Source: Streptomyces sp. PT12
GTDB lineage: Bacteria > Actinomycetota > Actinomycetes > Streptomycetales > Streptomycetaceae
DNA length: 43,915 bases
Assembly: GCF_003311645.1 (NCBI RefSeq)
Contig: NZ_QEST01000102.1
Span: forward strand, 1-43,915
Reading direction: 5' to 3'
Each line of letters begins with the position of its first letter. Position 1 is the first letter of the stretch. Under the pieces are notes generated by a model. It did no database searches, had not been told where the DNA came from, and saw only the letters and a list, made by a program, of their open reading frames with translations. Positions 33,298-40,696 of this stretch are shown here, piece after piece. The translations under genes were made by a program, and so were the position numbers.

Positions 33298-33371
33298 CCG
33301 CCGCGTGACCGCTCGCACACCCGTCGGAACAGACTGGACAACCCGCCCACCACGGACCAGGCTTTCCGCAC

Positions 33372-34337
33372 ATGACCACTGATCTTGTCGCCGCCGTCGA
33401 CATCGGAGGCACCAAAATCGCCGGGGCCCTCGTGGACGGCACGGGCGATCTCCTCCACCGCGTTCAACTCCCCACCCCCGCGGGGGAGTCGGCGGACCGC
33501 GTCATGGCGGCCCTCACCACGGTGCTCGGCGGGCTCACCCGGCACGCGTCGTGGTCGCGCGTCGCCGCCGTCGGCATCGGCAGCGCGGGCCCGGTCGACG
33601 CCCGCACCGGCACCGTCAGCCCCGTCAACATCCCCGGCTGGCGCGACTTCCCGCTCGTCGAGGGCGTCCGCGCGACCACGGGCGAGCTGCCCGTCACCCT
33701 GGTCGGCGACGGCGCCGCCATCGCCGCGGGCGAGCACTGGCGCGGCGCCGCCCGCGGCCGTTCCAACGTCCTGTGCATGGTCGTCTCCACCGGCGTCGGC
33801 GGCGGCCTCGTCACCGACGGCAGGCTCCGCCCCGGCCCCACGGGCAACGCTGGCCACATCGGCCACATCAGCGTCGACTTCAACGGCGACCTCTGCCCCT
33901 GCGGCGGCCGCGGCTGCGTCGAGCGCATCGCCTCGGGCACCAACATCGCCCGCTACGCCCTGGCCGCGGGCTGGCGCCCCGCCGACCCCGAGGGCGACAC
34001 CACCGCCGCGGGCGTCGCGGTGGCCGCCCGCGAGGGCCACCCCATAGCCCTGGAGGCGTTCGACCGCTCGGCGCGCGCCCTGGCCGCGGGCATCGCCGCG
34101 ACCGCCACGCTGATCGAGATCGAGACCGTGGTGATCGGCGGGGGAGTGAGCCAGTCGGGCGAGGTGCTGTTCGGGCCGCTGCGCCGCGCGCTGCGCGAGT
34201 ACGCCACGCTGCCGTTCGTGCGCACCATCGAGGTGGTCCCCGCCCAGCTCGGGACCGACGCGGGCCTGGTCGGCGCGGCGGCCGCCTGCTGGAGCGACCC
34301 TGGCACGTTTTTGGCAGTGGGTGCAGCGGGCAACTGA
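33372..34337 (+). CDS. ROK family sugar kinase (glucokinase-like)
   Basis: 321 residues. The phosphate-binding DIGGTK lies at 10-15. The zinc-binding ROK signature is complete: GNAGHIGHISVDFNG, then CPCGGRGCVERIASG. The absence of a helix-turn-helix domain makes it a kinase and not a regulator. It should phosphorylate glucose or an N-acyl amino sugar with ATP. The start ATG lacks a good Shine-Dalgarno sequence. It is followed after 29 bp by the ATPase-Nudix fusion, probably in one mRNA. Confidence 0.93.
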   Translation: MTTDLVAAVDIGGTKIAGALVDGTGDLLHRVQLPTPAGESADRVMAALTTVLGGLTRHASWSRVAAVGIGSAGPVDARTGTVSPVNIPGWRDFPLVEGVRATTGELPVTLVGDGAAIAAGEHWRGAARGRSNVLCMVVSTGVGGGLVTDGRLRPGPTGNAGHIGHISVDFNGDLCPCGGRGCVERIASGTNIARYALAAGWRPADPEGDTTAAGVAVAAREGHPIALEAFDRSARALAAGIAATATLIEIETVVIGGGVSQSGEVLFGPLRRALREYATLPFVRTIEVVPAQLGTDAGLVGAAAACWSDPGTFLAVGAAGN

Positions 34338-34366
34338 CCCTGGGGGGCGACAAGGAGGGGGATCTC

Positions 34367-35389
34367 GTGATCATCTGGCTCAACGGGGCGTTCGGGGCCG
34401 GCAAGACCACCGCGGCCCGCGAGCTGCTCCACCTGCTGCCGGGCAGCACGCTCTACGACCCCCAGCTGGTGGCGGACGGGCTGCGGCAGGCGCTGCCCAA
34501 GGAGCGGCTGGCCCAGGTGGACGACGTGCAGGACCTCCCCGCCTGGCGCCGCCTGGTGGTGGACACCGCCGTCGCCCTGCTCTCCGAGCTGCCGGGGCCG
34601 CTGATAGCGCCGATGTCACTGCTGTGCCAGGAGCACCGCGACGAGATCTTCGGCGGCCTCGCGGCCCACGGGATCCGGGTGCAGCACTTCCTGCTTGCCG
34701 TTGAAGAAGCGTTCCTCCGTAGAAGGATCGAGCTGCGCGCGGCGGAGGACGGCGACGCGGCGCGCGGCCGGTGTCTGAGCCACCTGCCGCAGTACACCGC
34801 CGCGCTGCCCTGGCTCACGTCCGACGCGTACACCGTCGAGACCTCCCGGCTCACCCCGCGGCAGACCGCCGAGGCGCTGGCCGAGGGCGTCCGGCGAGGC
34901 GAGGGCCGCTGCGAGATCGTGCAGACCCCCGCGCCCAACGGCCAGACCCTCGCGGCGGGTGTGCTGTTCTTCGACGACCACGACCGGGTGCTGCTGGTCG
35001 ACCCGACCTACAAGCCCGGCTGGGAGTTCCCCGGTGGCGTCGTCGAGGACGGGGAGCCGCCCGCCCGCGCGGCCATCCGCGAGGTGGCCGAGGAGCTGGG
35101 CCTGCGGCTGCCGCGCGAGCCCGCGCTGCTGATCGTGGACTGGGAGCCGCCCAGGCCGCCGCGGTTCGGCGGGCTGCGCCTGCTGTTCGACGGCGGCCGG
35201 CTCGAGGCGGACCGCATGAGGGAGGTGCTGCTGCCGGGCGCGGAGCTGCGCGCGTGGCGTTTCGCCGCCGAGGACGAGGCCGAACGGCTGCTGTCGCCCG
35301 GCCGGTTCGCCCGGCTCCGCTGGGCGCTGCGGGCTCGTGCCGAGGGCCGCGCGCTCAACCTGGAGGCGGGCGTCCCGGTCGGCGTCTGA
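34367..35389 (+). CDS. P-loop ATPase (TmrB-like) fused to a Nudix hydrolase
   Basis: 340 residues, two domains. Residues 1-175 are a small P-loop kinase/ATPase: Walker A GAFGAGKTT (7-15), then STLYDPQLVADGLRQAL, as in TmrB-type proteins linked to tunicamycin resistance. Residues 185-320 are Nudix: the box matches G-x5-E-x7-RE-V-A-EE-L-G-L exactly (Gly224 to Leu246). Nudix enzymes cleave X-linked nucleoside diphosphates. Start GTG 34367 has AAGGAGGGG six bases upstream, and the upstream frame runs through the ROK gene. The fusion suggests sensing or detoxifying a nucleotide-like compound, but this is inference. Confidence 0.9.
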   Translation: MIIWLNGAFGAGKTTAARELLHLLPGSTLYDPQLVADGLRQALPKERLAQVDDVQDLPAWRRLVVDTAVALLSELPGPLIAPMSLLCQEHRDEIFGGLAAHGIRVQHFLLAVEEAFLRRRIELRAAEDGDAARGRCLSHLPQYTAALPWLTSDAYTVETSRLTPRQTAEALAEGVRRGEGRCEIVQTPAPNGQTLAAGVLFFDDHDRVLLVDPTYKPGWEFPGGVVEDGEPPARAAIREVAEELGLRLPREPALLIVDWEPPRPPRFGGLRLLFDGGRLEADRMREVLLPGAELRAWRFAAEDEAERLLSPGRFARLRWALRARAEGRALNLEAGVPVGV

Positions 35390-35437
35390 CCCGGTGGGGC
35401 GCCGTTCCGCCGAATCGCGCGGCGCCCCCCGCGGTCT

Positions 35438-35443
35438 TAGCGT
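35438..35443 (+). promoter_or_regulatory. -10 box TAGCGT (leaderless start at 35451)
   Basis: TAGCGT, seven bases (ggtgccg), then ATG. The same box and spacing occur before the histidine kinase. Confidence 0.5.
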
Positions 35444-35450
35444 GGTGCCG

Positions 35451-36188
35451 ATGGCCCCGGATCGGGGAGGACCTCCCGGAGCGGTGACCGCGATGCGCCT
35501 GCCGGAGTACATACCGGATCACGATCCCCACCGCGCCGATCCCAGCGAGGACGGCGCGGGCTGGGGCCGCAGGGCCGCCCTCGCGTCGATGGCGTGCGTC
35601 GTGGCCCTCGGCGTCACGATCATGATCGCGGGCACCGAGGGCCGGACGGGCCCGCCGCCGCAGCCGCCGGGTGAGCGCCGCGCCGCGCAGGCGTCGCCTG
35701 GGCGGGCGCCGTCGGGCGAGGCCGTCCCCGCGCTGCCGCCCGCCGTGCCGACGTGGGTCTCCATCCCTTCGATCGCGGTCGAGGCCCCGCTGACCGGCGT
35801 CGGCCTCGACCAGGACGGCTGGCTCGAGGCGCCGCCGCAGGAGATCCAGAACCTCGCGGGCTGGCTCCAGGACGCCCCGTCGCCCGGCACCCCTGGCACC
35901 GCCGTCGTCGTCGGACACGTGGACAACGCCGCGGGCCCCGCCGTCTTCTACGGCCTGGGCGCGCTGAGCGTCGGCGCGGGCGTCGAGGTGATCCGCGAGG
36001 ACGGGACGGCGGCGCGCTTCAGCGTCTACGACGTGGCGGTCTTCGACAAGGAGAGCCTGCCGGAGTACGTCTACGAGGACACCGGCCGCCCCGAGCTGCG
36101 CCTGATCACGTGCGGCGGCAGCTTCTCGCAGGACTCGGGCTACCAGGACAACGTCGTGGTCTTCGCCCACATGACCGGCTCGGCGTGA
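35451..36188 (+). CDS. Class F-type sortase
   Basis: 245 residues. A single N-terminal membrane helix (about 41-60) is followed by a Pro-rich linker and the sortase domain: His156 (VVVGHVDN) and Cys221 (LITCGGSF). The catalytic Arg expected about 10-14 residues after the Cys is not seen: the segment reads SGYQDNVVVFA, with Gln232 where many relatives have Arg. If the Arg role is not filled from elsewhere, activity may be low. Start ATG 35451 has a leaderless -10 box, and the longer frame lies in the previous spacer. The secreted protein gene follows after 114 bp, but it lacks an LPxTG-type signal. Confidence 0.88.
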   Translation: MAPDRGGPPGAVTAMRLPEYIPDHDPHRADPSEDGAGWGRRAALASMACVVALGVTIMIAGTEGRTGPPPQPPGERRAAQASPGRAPSGEAVPALPPAVPTWVSIPSIAVEAPLTGVGLDQDGWLEAPPQEIQNLAGWLQDAPSPGTPGTAVVVGHVDNAAGPAVFYGLGALSVGAGVEVIREDGTAARFSVYDVAVFDKESLPEYVYEDTGRPELRLITCGGSFSQDSGYQDNVVVFAHMTGSA

Positions 36189-36302
36189 CGCGAACGGCCC
36201 CGCAGCGTAACCCATATGTCCCTTCCGGAGGGTTGTGTGACCTCTCGTCTGCTTACGGTCGCTTCGCGGGGTGACGCGCACATCCGACGAAGGAGCCTTC
36301 CG

Positions 36303-36863
36303 ATGAGCAGACCGCGAACCGCACTGGCCGCCGCCGGGCTGAGTGCGACGTTCTTCACCGTGGGGGCGCCCGCCGCGCTCGCCCACGCACCGGCCCAGGG
36401 CGACGACGTGTCCTTCGGCTTCAGCGTCTCCCCGGCCGCCGTCAGGCCCGGCGGGGCCGTGGACCTGACCGTGACCAACTGCACCCGCTTCGAGGCGACG
36501 GCCGAGTCCGCCGTCTTCGACGAGGTGGTGCTCGGCACGCCGGGCCAGCTCCAGAGCGCCAGGACGACCGTGGACGCCGACGCGCGGGTCGGCGCGGAGT
36601 TCGACGTGACGTTCACCTGCGGCCCCGAGACCGGCACCGCCACCCTGACCATCCTGGCCGCCACGACCTCGCCAAGCCCCACCCCGACCGTCACCACCAC
36701 CGCCAGCTCCACCGCCTCCCCGACCCGCGGTGCCCAGGCTGGCGTCGGCGGCAGCCAGGACGACGGCGGCGACAGCATGCTGTGGGCGGGCGCCGGGCTC
36801 ACCGCGGCCGCCGTCTCCGGCGGCGTCGTGCTGGCCCGCCGCCGCGCGGGGCGCCACCGCTGA
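36303..36863 (+). CDS. Secreted, membrane-anchored hypothetical protein
   Basis: 186 residues. A signal peptide is cleaved near ALA-HAP (27/28). A small immunoglobulin-like domain with two Cys residues (FSVSPAAVRPGGAVDLTV at about 41-58, TNCTRF, VTFTCGPE) is followed by a Ser/Thr/Pro-rich stalk, a C-terminal hydrophobic helix (about 157-178) and a basic end (RRRAGR). This layout is that of a cell-surface protein. No LPxTG/LAxTG motif precedes the helix, so it is probably not a sortase substrate despite its neighbour. Start ATG with AAGGAG seven bases upstream. I do not recognise a family function. Confidence 0.82.
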   Translation: MSRPRTALAAAGLSATFFTVGAPAALAHAPAQGDDVSFGFSVSPAAVRPGGAVDLTVTNCTRFEATAESAVFDEVVLGTPGQLQSARTTVDADARVGAEFDVTFTCGPETGTATLTILAATTSPSPTPTVTTTASSTASPTRGAQAGVGGSQDDGGDSMLWAGAGLTAAAVSGGVVLARRRAGRHR

Positions 36864-36889
36864 ACCGGCCACCGGCCACCGGCCCGCCA

Positions 36890-36917
36890 GGGCCCCCGCG
36901 GCGACCACCGCGGGGGC
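36890..36917. terminator. Hairpin terminator between convergent genes
   Basis: GGCCCCCGCGG (36890-36900) pairs perfectly with CCGCGGGGGCC (36907-36917), loop cgacca. It serves the secreted-protein gene and the convergent dipeptidase. Confidence 0.75.
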
Positions 36918-36939
36918 CTCGCCCGGCGCCGCGCGGGCC

Positions 36940-38307
36940 TCAGCCCCGCGCTGCGGCCGCGTACCGCTGGAGGAACAACGCCTCCGCCACGGCCATCCGC
37001 TCCAACTCCTCGGGCGACACGCTCTCGTCCACCGCGTGGATCCTGGCGGCCGGGTCGCTCAGGCCGATCAGCAGCAGCTCCGCCTTCGGATAGAGCGTCG
37101 CCAGCGTGTGGGTCAACGGGATCGAGCCGCCCTGCCCCACCACCGCCATCTCCGTCCCGTCGTACGCCTCCCGCATCGCCGCGGCCATCGACGCGTACGC
37201 CGGGCTCGTGGTGTCCGCGCGGAACGGCTGTCCCTCGCCCACCGCGTCGACCGTGACCCGCGCGCCCCACGGCGCGCGCCGCCGAAGGTGCGCCGCGAGC
37301 AGCGAGGCCGCCTCGTCCGTGTCCACGCCGGGCGGCACCCGCAGGCTCACCAGCGCCCGCGCGCTCGCCTGCACCGAAGGCGTCGCGCCCACCACGGGCG
37401 GGCAGTCGATGCCGAGCACCGTCGCCGACGGGCGCGCCCACACCCGGTCCGCGACCGCGCCCGAGCCGATCAGCCCGACCCCGTCGAGCACCCTGGCGTC
37501 CTCGCGGAACCTCTCCTCCGGGTACGCGGTGCCCCGCCAGACCCCGTCCGAGGCCAGCCCGTCCACCGTCGTCGAGCCGTCATCGGCGTGCAGCGACCCC
37601 AGGATCCGCACCAGCGCCGCCAGCGCGTCGGGCGCCGCGCCGCCGAACTGGCCCGAGTGCAGGTTCCCCGCGAGCGTCTCCACCGTGACCCGTACCGCCA
37701 CCATGCCGCGCAGCATCGCCGTCACCGTGGGCTGCCCGGCCCTGACGTTGCCGGTGTCGCCGATCACCACGGCGTCCGCGGCGAGCAGTTCGGGGTGCTG
37801 CTCGGCATAGCGCTCAAGGCCGCCCGTGCCCTGCTCCTCCGAGCCCTCCACGACCACCTTCACGCCGACCGGCACGCCCCCGGCGGCCCGCAGCGCGAGC
37901 AGGTGCATGAGCACGCCGCCCTTGCAGTCGGCCGCGCCCCGCCCGTACCAGCGCCCTTCCCGCTCGGTCAGCTCGAACGGCGGCGACGTCCACGCCGCCA
38001 CGTCGAGCGGCGGCTGCACGTCGTAGTGCGCGTACAGCAGAACGGTGGGTGCGCCCGCGGGGGCGGGCAGGTGGCCGTACACCGACGTGGTGCCGTCCGG
38101 CGTCTCGAGCAGGGTCACCTCACCGAAGCCCTCGCGCTCCAGCGCGGCGGCCACCCACCGCGCCGCCGCCTCGCACTCGCTGGGCGGGAACTGCTCGGGA
38201 TCGGCGACGGAGCGGAACGCCACCAGCTCGGCCAGCTCGTCCCTGGCCCCCGGCATGAGGGCGGCGACGGCGGCGGAGACGGCGGCGTGCTCGGGACTGT
38301 GCTCCAT
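36940..38307 (-). CDS. M20 family dipeptidase/metallopeptidase
   Basis: 455 residues, the size of M20 dipeptidases (ArgE/DapE/carnosinase group). Zinc ligands appear in order: His in YAHYDVQP (about 92-99), Asp in RGAADCKGG, Glu pair in VEGSEEQG, Asp in VIGDTG and His near the C-terminus (RIHAVDES). It should hydrolyse short peptides in the cytosol; no signal peptide. Start ATG 38307 with GAGGAG seven bases upstream. Divergent from the FAD oxidoreductase. Confidence 0.95.
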   Translation of the reverse strand: MEHSPEHAAVSAAVAALMPGARDELAELVAFRSVADPEQFPPSECEAAARWVAAALEREGFGEVTLLETPDGTTSVYGHLPAPAGAPTVLLYAHYDVQPPLDVAAWTSPPFELTEREGRWYGRGAADCKGGVLMHLLALRAAGGVPVGVKVVVEGSEEQGTGGLERYAEQHPELLAADAVVIGDTGNVRAGQPTVTAMLRGMVAVRVTVETLAGNLHSGQFGGAAPDALAALVRILGSLHADDGSTTVDGLASDGVWRGTAYPEERFREDARVLDGVGLIGSGAVADRVWARPSATVLGIDCPPVVGATPSVQASARALVSLRVPPGVDTDEAASLLAAHLRRRAPWGARVTVDAVGEGQPFRADTTSPAYASMAAAMREAYDGTEMAVVGQGGSIPLTHTLATLYPKAELLLIGLSDPAARIHAVDESVSPEELERMAVAEALFLQRYAAAARG

Positions 38308-38471
38308 GGGAACGCTCCTCACGGGTGCGCCCGAGGGACACACCTGCGACATCTGTACGAAAGCCTGGGAATGCCGCCGATCATCCCACAGCCAGGCCGC
38401 CCCACCCCGGCGAACTAGGATGCCCTGCGGTGACCGAAACGTAAGGACGCAGCGGGGAGCGGCAGCAGATC

Positions 38472-39755
38472 GTGAGTGACGAGAACGAAGCCGGGGCCGA
38501 AACGGTGTGGGACGTGGTGGTGGTGGGGGCGGGCCCCGGTGGGGCGTCGGCCGCCCGCGCCGTGGCGGAGGCCGGCCGCCGGGTGCTGCTGCTGGAGAAG
38601 GCGGAGCTGCCGCGCTACAAGACGTGCGGCGGCGGCATCATCGGACCCACGCGGGACGCGCTGCCCCCCGCCTTCGAGCTGCCGCTGCGCGACCGCGTGC
38701 ACGCCGTGACGTTCTCCCTCAACGGCCGCATGGCCCGCACCCGCCGCTCCAAGCGGATGCTCTTCGGCCTGGTGAACCGCCCCGAGTTCGACCAGCGCCT
38801 GGTCGAGGCCGCCGTCAAGGCCGGGGCCGAGCTGCGCACCAAGGCCACCGTCTCGCGCGTCGAGCAGCACGGCCCCGCCGTCCCCGACCGGCGTACCGTC
38901 GCGGTGGTGCTCTCGTCGGGGGAGACGCTGCTGGCCCGCGCCGTGGTCGGCGCCGACGGCAGCGCCAGCCGCATAGGCGCCCATGTCGGGGTGCGGCTCG
39001 ACCAGGTGGATCTCGGCCTCGAGGCCGAGATCCCGGTGCCCCACGAGGTGGCCGCTGACTGGAAGGGCAGGGTGCTGATCGACTGGGGCCCGCTGCCCGG
39101 CTCCTACGGCTGGGTCTTCCCCAAGGGCGACACCCTGACCGTCGGCGTGATCTCCGCCCGCGGCGACGGGGCGGCGACCAAGCGCTACCTGGAGGACTTC
39201 ACCGCCCGCCTGGGCCTGGCGGGCTTCGAGCCCTCCGTCTCCTCCGGGCACCTCACCCGCTGCCGCACCGACGACTCGCCGCTCTCCCGCGGCCGGGTCC
39301 TGGTGTGCGGGGACGCGGCCGGGCTGCTCGAGCCGTGGACGCGCGAGGGCATCTCGTTCGCCCTGCGCTCGGGGCGGCTCGCGGGCCAGTGGGCCGTGCG
39401 CATCGCCGAGGCGGGAGACGCGGTGGACGCCCGCCGCCAGGCGCTCAACTACACGTTCGCCGTCAAGTCGGGGCTCGGCGTCGAGATGGGCGTGGGCCGC
39501 CGCCTGCTGGCCGCGTTCGCCCAGCGCCCCGGCCTGGTGCACACCGCGATGATCGGCTTCCGCCCCGCGTGGGTGGCGTTCACCCGCGTCACCCGCGGCT
39601 CCACCACCCTGGCCGGGCTCGTCCGCACCCACCCGGCCGCCCGCCGGGCGCTCGCGGTGCTCGACCGGCAGCAGGCGGGCGGCAAACGGCCCGCGGCCAA
39701 GGACGCGGAGCCTCAGGAGGCCAGCACCGACTCCGGCAGCAGCGCCGGGTCCTGA
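38472..39755 (+). CDS. Geranylgeranyl reductase family FAD-dependent oxidoreductase
   Basis: 427 residues. The FAD-binding GAGPGGASAA (19-28) and a conserved PRYKTCGGGI (about 52-61) mark the geranylgeranyl reductase/halogenase-like group. The second FAD motif is VLVCGDAAGLLEPWTREGIS (about 280-299). Members reduce isoprenoid double bonds, for example in menaquinone or lipid side chains, but the substrate here is unknown. Start GTG 38472; GGGGAG lies about 13 bases upstream, rather far. The 3' end overlaps the convergent SARP gene by 43 bp. Confidence 0.92.
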   Translation: MSDENEAGAETVWDVVVVGAGPGGASAARAVAEAGRRVLLLEKAELPRYKTCGGGIIGPTRDALPPAFELPLRDRVHAVTFSLNGRMARTRRSKRMLFGLVNRPEFDQRLVEAAVKAGAELRTKATVSRVEQHGPAVPDRRTVAVVLSSGETLLARAVVGADGSASRIGAHVGVRLDQVDLGLEAEIPVPHEVAADWKGRVLIDWGPLPGSYGWVFPKGDTLTVGVISARGDGAATKRYLEDFTARLGLAGFEPSVSSGHLTRCRTDDSPLSRGRVLVCGDAAGLLEPWTREGISFALRSGRLAGQWAVRIAEAGDAVDARRQALNYTFAVKSGLGVEMGVGRRLLAAFAQRPGLVHTAMIGFRPAWVAFTRVTRGSTTLAGLVRTHPAARRALAVLDRQQAGGKRPAAKDAEPQEASTDSGSSAGS

Positions 39756-40501
39756 CGCAGCATCCGCTCGTGGAGGGCGCGCAGCGCCGGACCCGGGTCG
39801 GAGCCCATCTCCTCCGCGATCCGCCGCCGCGCGTCCTCGAACGCCACGAGCGCGTCCGTCGCCTGCCCGCTGCGGTAGAGCGCCAGCATCAGCAGCCCCA
39901 CCAGCCGCTCCCGCAACGGGTGCCGCGCGACCTGCCGCACCAGCTCGTGCACGCACTCGTGGTAACGCCCCAGATCCAGCTGGCCCTCGAGGCGCGCCTC
40001 CAGCACCATCAGCCGCTTCTCGGCCCAGCGCAGCCGCTCCGCCGCCAGGAACGGGCCCGCCAGGCCCTCGGCGAACTCCCCGCGCCACAGCGCCTCCGCG
40101 CGCCCCGCGAGCTCCAGCGCGCGCCCCCCGTCGCCGCCGTCCCTGGCCGCGACCGCCTGCGCCAGCAGCGCGCGCCGCTCGGCCAGATCCGCGATCACCG
40201 CGCCGCTTAGCACATACCCGCTGCCGGTCCACCGCAGCTCGGGCCCCGAACCGCCGGGCGCCGCGCCCGCGCACGCGCGCCGCAGCCCCGAGACGTACTT
40301 CTGCACGAGGTTGCGCACCTGGGCGGGCGGCCGCTCGCCCCAGACGGCGTCCACCAGGGCCGGGTAGGTCATCGGCCGCCCCTCCTGGAGCAGCAGCACC
40401 GCGAGCACCGCCCGCTGCCGCGGCGCCCCGAGCGGCACCTCACCCTCGGGCCCAAGCGCCCGCAACGGTCCAAGCAGCTCGAATCGCAACCCCTCGCCCA
40501 T
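39713..40501 (-). CDS. SARP (AfsR/DnrI/RedD-type) transcriptional activator
   Basis: 262 residues, the small-SARP size. The N-terminal OmpR-type winged helix (about 5-95: FELLGPLRAL, LGAPRQRAVLAVLLLQEG, LVDAVWGERPP, VQKYVSGLR) is followed by the BTAD helical domain (about 100-250). SARPs activate antibiotic gene clusters by binding direct heptamer repeats. It lies 35 kb from the PKS seen here, so its target is unknown. The start ATG has TAACCT six bases upstream (leaderless). It is divergent from the MMPL transporter across a 195-bp spacer with 13-bp direct repeats. No TTA codon was noticed. Confidence 0.95.
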   Translation of the reverse strand: MGEGLRFELLGPLRALGPEGEVPLGAPRQRAVLAVLLLQEGRPMTYPALVDAVWGERPPAQVRNLVQKYVSGLRRACAGAAPGGSGPELRWTGSGYVLSGAVIADLAERRALLAQAVAARDGGDGGRALELAGRAEALWRGEFAEGLAGPFLAAERLRWAEKRLMVLEARLEGQLDLGRYHECVHELVRQVARHPLRERLVGLLMLALYRSGQATDALVAFEDARRRIAEEMGSDPGPALRALHERMLRQDPALLPESVLAS

Positions 40502-40507
40502 GCGTCG

Positions 40508-40513
40508 AGGTTA
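40508..40513 (-). promoter_or_regulatory. -10 box TAACCT of the SARP gene (leaderless)
   Basis: Minus-strand TAACCT with six bases (cgacgc) to the ATG at 40501. Confidence 0.5.
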
Positions 40514-40604
40514 ACCCGTCGGCGCGGCGTTCCAGCGGTCGTTCCCGTGAGCGTTCCAGCGCGCGGTCAGCGCCCCGCGTCAGCGTGGCCCTGACCGGGC
40601 CCGC

Positions 40605-40667
40605 GGGACCTTGAGACGGGACCTTGAGACGGGACCTTGAGACGGAACCTGGCGCGGGACCCGGTGC
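40605..40667 (+). repeat. 13-bp direct repeats in the SARP-MMPL spacer
   Basis: Three identical units of gggaccttgagac (40605-40643), then two decayed 12-bp units (ggaacctggcgc, gggacccggtgc), ending about 30 bp before the MMPL start. Each full unit carries TTGAGAC, similar to the TCGAG-type heptamers bound by SARPs, though the period here is 13 and not 11 bp. Confidence 0.85.
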
Positions 40668-40696
40668 GGGACCTCAGGGGAGAAGGGAACGACTTC

